DNA from: Bacillus sp. BP-3
GTDB taxonomy: Bacteria; Bacillota; Bacilli; Bacillales; Bacillaceae_G
Direction of reading: 5' to 3'
DNA length: 64,000 bases
Assembly: GCF_028401955.1 (NCBI RefSeq)
Contig: NZ_JAQOTJ010000012.1
Location: forward strand, 62,001 to 126,000
Part shown: piece after piece, positions 57,843-64,000 of the stretch
Numbering within the stretch: position 1 is the stretch's first letter
Layout of the letters: each line of letters begins with the position of its first letter
The notes under the pieces: model-generated
Databases searched by the model: none
Seen by the model: only the letters and a program-made list of their open reading frames with translations
What the model was told of the DNA's origin: nothing
Position numbers and translations under genes: made by a program

Positions 57843-60800
57843 CTAAACATTCGTTTTTGTATCTTCCTCTTCTATTTCGATATTAAGAAGATGTATCCAT
57901 TTCTTATATGGTGCACTGTTAGGATCGACAAATTCTTTTGCGTATGAGCGATTCCATAGTTGCTTTACAAATAAAGTTGCTTCTTTTTTGGCCACTGATT
58001 CTGCACCAGTCCCGTAATATGCTTTAAAATACTGTTCAATTTCATCAACAAGTAATCGTAATAACTCATCAGAAGTTTCTTCTAATGTTGGATCATATTT
58101 CGCTTCCTTATCATACATCAGAATAATGTCTAAAATATTATGAACATGTTCTTTTCGAAGCCATCTTATATCCTGCATACCTAATACAAATGAATGTGTA
58201 TACAAATGTCCCCCATGCTGTAATGCTTTTTCCTGTTCTTCTTCAAAACGAGAAATGATATTTTCATATATAAATGGATTATGAAGCAAGGCACGGTGTA
58301 ATTTATATCCTTCATTCGTTACATTTTTCCCCATCGATTGAATAAGAGAACTTCGGCCCACTCCGTTATATTGGTAAACAAACTGTCCGTCTACCGCAGC
58401 AAGGCTAATCCAACGGAATATATATGCATATAATAAAGCTCGATTACATTTTTCATAATCCAACTTCGTTTGTGTTGCATTTAAATCCGGCATAAACGCT
58501 GGTAAATGCCAATATTTATCGAGATGAGGCGTTAAATTTGATTTACGAATGTTTAATTTATTTACACGGCGATAATACGCTTGAAAGTAGTCTCCCTTCT
58601 CATTCACATAACCATTTACAAGATGCCCGGACGATAACTTCGGAAAATCTTGCAGCGATAACCCGTAATGTGCGCGATAACATACAATTTCATACGGCGA
58701 AAAGGCTTTATCAACAGTTTCTTTTTCTTGAAACATTTCTTGGAGCGCTTCTTCATTTAATTCTTGATGAACAAATGGATGAATACCCCAATATTGTAAT
58801 TCACGGTGATGTGCAACTTTTGGTATAAATGGACTTGCAAGATGTAATAAATCTTCTATTTTTTCACTGACATACTCTGTCATATCACGTCTTTGAATCG
58901 TAGCTTCTTTTCGAAGCGCTTCAATAATATTTAATTCTAGTTTATCTCTGTATCGTTCTCGCAGCTCCTTTTCACAATACGTTAAAATGTGCTTTCGATA
59001 AAAATCTTCTACTTTTTGAGATTGCCCTTCCTCCGCCCCTGCTTCCCGGCAATACTCACGATATAAACTCATATAAATTTCAGCAGATATCTCTTTTGGC
59101 AGAACACCATTGTTTACATGGTGATGAATATCATTCCATATTTCTTCCTGCATTCTTTCATCTGCTAATACGTATACATTTGTTGGGTTTGTTTTCCCCT
59201 CAAATTCTTTACTACGCTTTTGAATGTCTAATAATAAGTTTTCACGAGTTTCTTGTAAATTATCAAAGAAACGCTCCCAATATTGAATCATTTTATCTAC
59301 AGCTTGATATAAAGATTGATACACAAGTTCTAATAACATTTCTTTTCGGTATTCATTTAACTTGTGTACATATTGGGTGGCGATATCTTGAAATTCTTTT
59401 CGGAATACACGCTGCTCATTATGAAGTACCTTTCCAATCCAACTTTGCTGCTGTGCGAGTTCAACACGCCGTACAGCTGTTACGGTTCCTTCAATATTAC
59501 TCACATTAAACTTTTTATCATAATTTTGAATGAGATTACGCTTTTGTTCATTATTTTCGTGCAAACGATTCATTTTCTCGGTTAACAATTTACGAATTTC
59601 ATATAACATATACTTTGCAGCTACAGGATGAACCGGATCAGTTTTCTTCAAAAACCATGTGTTTAACTGATAGGACTGGCCTTCTGAACCACTTGGCGTA
59701 AAACGATCTGCTTCAATTATGTCGTAAACTAATGTTGTGACATGCTCATGTACACGACTTGGGATTGCATACGCATACAACCGCACCGCATGATCAACTC
59801 GCGCTACTTCTCCTTTCATTTGCTCCGCAATTTTCAACTTTGCAGCCGAAATTTTACACTCACGCTGCAAACGATTTAACTCTTCATCTTTTTGCACCGT
59901 ACGCTGCACATAGCTTTCTACCGACTCAAGAAACAATTTTGCCTTTGATATACCAATTTTTCCACCTTCTGCTCCTTCACGTGCTTCATAGTACATTTGT
60001 TTATAAAATACATGTGCTTGTTCTGGACGAGTCGCTAAATGTTCTAAATCCTCTAAGAAGCTTTTCCCTCGCTCTGGTTTTTCACGTTGCATACCGCGGC
60101 GAACATCTTGCTCATACCGACTTTTCTTCTCTAAAAAGAGTCGATCTAAATGAAGCCATGATTCATCAAGCCCTTGCACTGCCCATTTCAAAGCACAATA
60201 ACGAAGAACATTTTCATACGGATAAATAAGTTTCGCGACTCCCGCTCCGCAATAACGGGCTTTACCATTTGAATCAGCAAGTTGCTGAATTTGATTATCT
60301 TCCTGTGCGAAATGACTCGTTGACATTGGACTAAATAGTTGCAAATAAATCGTATTTGTCATTTGTTCCATATAGTCAGACAAGCTATTTAAATGATGTC
60401 CATGTAAATTTTCATAATCATATAAAAAGCAATAATTATACGGTAAGTGATGTTGCATAATTGTATGATTTGTACGACCATCTTCATCCACTTGATCAGG
60501 TCTGTATTCTAACTCAATTGTAACGCCCCCGCGGCGAGATAATTCTCCTGTCGATCCTAATGTAATAGCATGTAATTCTTTTAATGATGCATAGCCGTTT
60601 GCTTGCACCGCTTCAAACTCTTTCCCGCTTATTGTACGCGTCTTTACGAGAGCGTCAGGAAGCAAGAACGCACCGCGAATTAAAATGTTGTGATGTTGCA
60701 ACTTTTTCCGAAGCATTTCTCGTAAATATAGAGCGATTTGCAAAAACATCCCCGAACCTGTACCACCAGCTAATGATGTAATAATAATAACCCGTACGCC

Positions 60801-61205
60801 GTATTCTGTTTTATCACTAGTGACTGGAAAAATCTTCTCGATTTCCTGCCAAAACGATGTTAATTTATCTTCCTTCATTGCCGCGCGAAGTGCTAATCGA
60901 GAAATAACTCGAAGCTGACCTGCACCTTCTGTTAACGGTTTATCTAGTATCGTTGGATCAATCGGAAACCAGTCTGGGATTGTCGGATCTTCTGTTATAT
61001 ATTCGCGCGGTGTTTTGCTAGAACTTGTTTGCGTCACAAATTTACGTATATGCTGAAAATGACTTAACGTATTAATATCTGTATCAAAGACGTGCATCGC
61101 TACTTTTTTGCGCCGTTCTAGTGGAAGCTTTCGATAAATATCATGCGTAATCGTACTGCCAATTCCCCCTAGTCCAATTAAAATTGTCGGCACTTGAAAA
61201 TCCAT
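57843..61205 (-). CDS. Tubulin/FtsZ-like GTPase, large form
   Basis: 1,120 aa from the ATG at 61205 (MDFQVPTILIGLGG), with AAGGTG 8 nt upstream; a GTG at 61214 is less likely. Residues 5-about 380 are a Tubulin_2-type GTPase domain: glycine loop IGLGGIGST (13-21) and tubulin signature GGTGSG at 150-155 (LAGGTGSGMFLQIALYLRE), with the activating-loop region further on. Residues about 400-650 hold long coiled-coil segments. Expected to polymerise with GTP. Related to the large FtsZ-like proteins reported in diverse bacteria with VWA and membrane partners, believed to remodel membranes. Follows the VWA gene by 17 nt. Confidence 0.87.
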   Translation of the reverse strand: MDFQVPTILIGLGGIGSTITHDIYRKLPLERRKKVAMHVFDTDINTLSHFQHIRKFVTQTSSSKTPREYITEDPTIPDWFPIDPTILDKPLTEGAGQLRVISRLALRAAMKEDKLTSFWQEIEKIFPVTSDKTEYGVRVIIITSLAGGTGSGMFLQIALYLREMLRKKLQHHNILIRGAFLLPDALVKTRTISGKEFEAVQANGYASLKELHAITLGSTGELSRRGGVTIELEYRPDQVDEDGRTNHTIMQHHLPYNYCFLYDYENLHGHHLNSLSDYMEQMTNTIYLQLFSPMSTSHFAQEDNQIQQLADSNGKARYCGAGVAKLIYPYENVLRYCALKWAVQGLDESWLHLDRLFLEKKSRYEQDVRRGMQREKPERGKSFLEDLEHLATRPEQAHVFYKQMYYEAREGAEGGKIGISKAKLFLESVESYVQRTVQKDEELNRLQRECKISAAKLKIAEQMKGEVARVDHAVRLYAYAIPSRVHEHVTTLVYDIIEADRFTPSGSEGQSYQLNTWFLKKTDPVHPVAAKYMLYEIRKLLTEKMNRLHENNEQKRNLIQNYDKKFNVSNIEGTVTAVRRVELAQQQSWIGKVLHNEQRVFRKEFQDIATQYVHKLNEYRKEMLLELVYQSLYQAVDKMIQYWERFFDNLQETRENLLLDIQKRSKEFEGKTNPTNVYVLADERMQEEIWNDIHHHVNNGVLPKEISAEIYMSLYREYCREAGAEEGQSQKVEDFYRKHILTYCEKELRERYRDKLELNIIEALRKEATIQRRDMTEYVSEKIEDLLHLASPFIPKVAHHRELQYWGIHPFVHQELNEEALQEMFQEKETVDKAFSPYEIVCYRAHYGLSLQDFPKLSSGHLVNGYVNEKGDYFQAYYRRVNKLNIRKSNLTPHLDKYWHLPAFMPDLNATQTKLDYEKCNRALLYAYIFRWISLAAVDGQFVYQYNGVGRSSLIQSMGKNVTNEGYKLHRALLHNPFIYENIISRFEEEQEKALQHGGHLYTHSFVLGMQDIRWLRKEHVHNILDIILMYDKEAKYDPTLEETSDELLRLLVDEIEQYFKAYYGTGAESVAKKEATLFVKQLWNRSYAKEFVDPNSAPYKKWIHLLNIEIEEEDTKTNV

Positions 61206-61222
61206 GTGAATCACCTTCCTAT

Positions 61223-63319
61223 TTATTCACATTCATACTTATATAACTCTTTTCCATATCCACGATCAATGACAACCATTTCGTTCGGATATAACGTTTT
61301 ATGTTCACGTCCTGCTTCTTCATCTGTTAAAAACATACCATCAATCACCATACCTGGCACTTGCGAATCTTTCGTCACAAATATAGATTTTGAAGCTTTT
61401 TTTGCAACAAATGTAACGGACTGTACCGTTTTCCGTTCTGCTCGAAATGGAATACCAAAATAATGATTCCACCATTTTGTTCGAAGTGGTTCTGGTTCAG
61501 ATTTATATAGCCAATCTTCCGCAATAGATTGATCCCATTCATAATAAATAAGCGCCTTCCTATGAAAACGCGGACGAACCACCCATCCAATAATAAGAAT
61601 TGCAACCATGAGTAAGATGATACTAAACGGTAGAACAAACTGAAAAATGATCGCATAACGCTCGAAAAAAGGGACATCGCTAATAGAAAGTGAAAATTGT
61701 TTACTCACTTTTTGTAATTGTGAATCTCGTAATGTGATGGTAGCTTCTACGGTGCCAGTATCTGTAAAATTAAATGTGTTGGAGTAATAAGGACGAGGAT
61801 AGACGTACAGTTGGTTTCTATGTTGCTTTATCTCATAGTTGATAGATTTATGAAATGAAACAGTAGCTGTTTTCAATAATTCCTTTACTTCTGCTTCTGA
61901 CATTGCTTCATTATTCAATAGCGGCTGTATGATAAATGGTGCGCTATGCTTTAAATTTGTTACTTTTTCTATATAATTTGTTGTCATAACTTGTAATGAT
62001 AGTTTTGGTCTTGGAACAGATTGAATATAAAATTCTTTCGTTTGACGATAAAAGCCTTTTATATTCATGTGCACATTTCCACGTACTGATTCTGTTCCTA
62101 TCTTTGTTTCATAGTAGAAAGCTTTCCGCTCTCCATTCCATTTCATCGTATACATTTGACCGTTTATTTCTATTTGAGCGGTAAAATACGAAGCATCTAC
62201 TGGTACATTTGTTGGTTTTGCTTCAATAATTGCTGTTTGACCTTCATAGAATTGCTCTGTTGTCTTTTTTTGCTCTTTTTCATAAGTGGAAATCGTATAA
62301 TCTAATGCGGGTTCAACAAGAACTTTCATATTTTCCTTTGCAACTACTTGATCAATATCTACTATATAGGCACCTGGTTCGATTACAGCATTATTTTTAG
62401 ACATAATTTGTGTAATACCACCATATAGCCCCATTCCTGCCGGCGCTTGAATTGAAAATTTTGATTGTAACTGGAGTGACCCTTTTATATTTTGAATACG
62501 ATACGGCACTTTCTGAGAAGATTGATCAACAAGCGTAATCCGTTTTAATGGAAATGGTGTTGTAATTTCAATTTTGTTTCCTACAATATTTGTTTTTACC
62601 GCCTCTTCTACTGATGAAAATGGATCACGATTCGCAATGAATGCAGCCGCTTGGTTCACACTATGAATAACACCATCTTCTCCGCTTGTAGGTAGCACGA
62701 TTCCATTCGTTTGTTGTTTCCAAATCTCTTTAAAAATGTTCATTTGTACTTGTTCTTGCGCTCCTAAATTTTCTTCCATCGTAATTAATACCGCATGTAA
62801 AGAAACTTTTTTTGCTTCCATTTCTTTTTTAAACTTACTTAACGTTTCTGAAATGCGCTTTTTCTCACTATCATCTTTTTTTTCTAATTCATTAAAAGCA
62901 CCATCTGTTAGAACAATAAGCCAAAACTCTCGCTTTGCATTCGCCTGAACCTCCCTCTTCATCGATTGAATTGCTGTTTCTACCGATTGAAAAGGTGTAT
63001 TCGCTTGCTCATTCCATGTTTGGATTTTATCAATCTCTCCTTGTCGCTTATTATTCCCCAAAGAAACTGATATCCCCTCTGCTGGATGACTCATTGGTAC
63101 ATAAGAAAACGTATCCTTTTCATCTAACAATGCAATCAAACTTTGCAATGCATAATTAGCGTATTTCCATCGATCATTATTACGCATACTTCCAGAATCA
63201 TCATATACAAGTGAAACGACACGCTGCCTTCCTTCTTCTCCTTTCGCCAAACTAGAAAAAGGGTTCATACATACGAGGAGCAAAAACAAAATAGATGTGG
63301 CTATGATTCGAGTATACAT
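61223..63319 (-). CDS. Membrane-anchored VWA-domain protein of the tubulin-like operon
   Basis: 698 aa. Signal peptide 1-26 (IIATSILFLLLVCMNPFSSLAKG), VWA domain about 34-240 with a complete MIDAS: D40-D-S42-G-S44, a Thr region, and LTDGAFNEL with Asp. Ig-like strands follow (about 270-540), a transmembrane helix at about 557-580, and a short cytosolic part ending in an SH3/OB-like sequence. It is co-transcribed with the tubulin-like gene, which suggests a transmembrane complex sensing or binding an external ligand. RBS weak (AAAGGTGGCG, 14-nt spacing). Confidence 0.83.
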   Translation of the reverse strand: MYTRIIATSILFLLLVCMNPFSSLAKGEEGRQRVVSLVYDDSGSMRNNDRWKYANYALQSLIALLDEKDTFSYVPMSHPAEGISVSLGNNKRQGEIDKIQTWNEQANTPFQSVETAIQSMKREVQANAKREFWLIVLTDGAFNELEKKDDSEKKRISETLSKFKKEMEAKKVSLHAVLITMEENLGAQEQVQMNIFKEIWKQQTNGIVLPTSGEDGVIHSVNQAAAFIANRDPFSSVEEAVKTNIVGNKIEITTPFPLKRITLVDQSSQKVPYRIQNIKGSLQLQSKFSIQAPAGMGLYGGITQIMSKNNAVIEPGAYIVDIDQVVAKENMKVLVEPALDYTISTYEKEQKKTTEQFYEGQTAIIEAKPTNVPVDASYFTAQIEINGQMYTMKWNGERKAFYYETKIGTESVRGNVHMNIKGFYRQTKEFYIQSVPRPKLSLQVMTTNYIEKVTNLKHSAPFIIQPLLNNEAMSEAEVKELLKTATVSFHKSINYEIKQHRNQLYVYPRPYYSNTFNFTDTGTVEATITLRDSQLQKVSKQFSLSISDVPFFERYAIIFQFVLPFSIILLMVAILIIGWVVRPRFHRKALIYYEWDQSIAEDWLYKSEPEPLRTKWWNHYFGIPFRAERKTVQSVTFVAKKASKSIFVTKDSQVPGMVIDGMFLTDEEAGREHKTLYPNEMVVIDRGYGKELYKYECE

Positions 63320-63758
63320 GTTGAAGCTTCGCCACCTTTGTAGACAAATTCCTATGTTTAAACTTATGAGAAGAAATACAAGATATGACTTGTATTTCGA
63401 AAAATGAATAGGAATATAATATTGTTATGTAAACTAAATTATTAAGAAGATTGCTTGTTATTATTTCTAATCTCTATAACAACCTTCTTCTCATCTATAC
63501 TTCTCCATTTAAATTTCAAATCAATATATTTATCTCTGTATAGTGGTCAAAAACTGACATTTACACCTTGTAGTTTATATAGGAATGTAATAACTAAAGA
63601 TCAGTTTACATAATCAAATTATTAACACCTATCATTTATAAATATTTTGCTATGCGATATAATTGTCTATCACTTAATAAAGGGGCCGTTGCGATGACAA
63701 TCATGATAGACCCATCGGGCATACTTTTCTCAATTTCTTTTTATTATAACAAAAATGA
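63320..63758. other. Upstream region of the VWA operon
   Basis: About 440 nt, AT-rich, without a clear gene. Contains an 11-bp inverted repeat TTATGTAAACT (63425-63435) and AGTTTACATAA (63603-63613), with AAATTATTAA following each. This may be the operon's control region or the ends of a small element. Confidence 0.4.
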
Positions 63759-63779
63759 GAGTGCCATCTATAAGCACTC
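63759..63779 (-). terminator. Terminator of the partial right-end gene
   Basis: GAGTGC/GCACTC hairpin with CATTTTTG after it on the minus strand, directly at the stop codon. Confidence 0.75.
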
Positions 63780-64000
63780 CTATTGTTTCACATATACTTC
63801 CACAACTGGATTTTCTTTACTATCAGCATGAAGGCGAATATTACTTTCTTTCGTATCATAAATAGTTGATAGCAATAAAATAGTTAATAGGTTAGGAATT
63901 TTGCTATCTGTTCCATATTTTCGTTCAAGTGCTTCCTTATATTCAAACGCAAGATCCCCTTGTACATATGTATACACTTCAAAGCCATCTTTTAAATCAC
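63780..64000 (-). CDS. C-terminal part of an unrecognised gene, cut by window edge
   Basis: The frame stays open to the window end. The visible 72 residues read DLKDGFEVYTYVQGDLAFEY then KEALERKYGTDSKIPNLLTI; with helices and a strand ending PVVEVYVKQ. The GTG at 63977 is an internal codon and not the start. No family recognised. Confidence 0.6.
   Translation of the reverse strand, partial: DLKDGFEVYTYVQGDLAFEYKEALERKYGTDSKIPNLLTILLLSTIYDTKESNIRLHADSKENPVVEVYVKQ

Noticed and set aside
63694-63850. Short plus-strand ORF starting MTIMIDPSG
   Set aside because: Overlaps the partial minus-strand gene and its terminator; weak RBS.

Overview
The window comes from a low-GC Firmicute, almost certainly a member of the Bacillus cereus group. 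The chromosomal half carries a benzil-reductase-type SDR, a sporulenol/squalene-hopene cyclase, a YfhD-family peptide, PanF/YhdT, a RarD transporter and a CarD-family regulator, with strong AGGAGG-type ribosome binding sites throughout. No rRNA, tRNA or CRISPR array was seen.

Positions 1 to about 28,830 are a siphovirus-type prophage whose left end lies outside the window. Late genes run on the minus strand in canonical order from right to left: HNH nuclease, TerS/TerL, portal, ClpP-like protease, HK97-type capsid, connectors, major tail protein, a tail chaperone with a -1 frameshift, tape measure, Dit, Tal-like tail protein, a beta-helix fibre, a DUF6338-like membrane protein, a BhlA-type holin and a signal-peptide amidase. 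An Imm11-like immunity gene sits beyond the lysis genes. The early region (20.6-28.8 kb) is unusual. It holds a Tad2-like (anti-Thoeris) small protein, a Rha-family regulator, a strong promoter driving a non-coding transcript, a 928-aa single-chain RNA polymerase of the YonO/QDE-1 type, an apparent replication origin (tandem 13-mers, AT-rich DNA, palindrome, four helically phased iterons), a winged-helix replication-initiator-like gene, a small Cro-like regulator and a tyrosine integrase. The prophage interrupts a host gene resembling DUF3900 proteins; its 3' part begins right after the integrase.

From 29.7 to 35.3 kb a five-gene operon (PIG-L deacetylase, GT4, ATP-grasp ligase, APH-like kinase, GT4) looks like an uncharacterised pathway for a glycosylated small molecule or surface glycan, with a protein-kinase-like gene nearby. 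From 36.9 to 56.3 kb are mostly ordinary housekeeping and transport genes: exonuclease, cold-shock protein with an elaborate attenuator-like leader, phosphodiester glycosidase, acetate transporter, Nudix, ferritin-like protein, benzil reductase, GNAT, argininosuccinate-lyase homologue, class A beta-lactamase-like hydrolase, nucleoside hydrolase, an RsgA C-terminal remnant, panF-yhdT, aldehyde dehydrogenase, FabG-like SDR, yfhD, sqhC, yuiD, rarD and a DUF1294 gene.

At the right end, a CarD-family regulator with an operator-like palindrome is followed by a structured non-coding repeat region. Then comes a minus-strand operon of a membrane-anchored VWA protein, a 1,120-aa tubulin/FtsZ-like protein and a 46-aa peptide, a little-studied membrane-associated tubulin-type system. 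The most interesting loci are the prophage RNA polymerase/origin module, the tubulin-VWA operon, and the glycosyltransferase/ATP-grasp/PIG-L operon.
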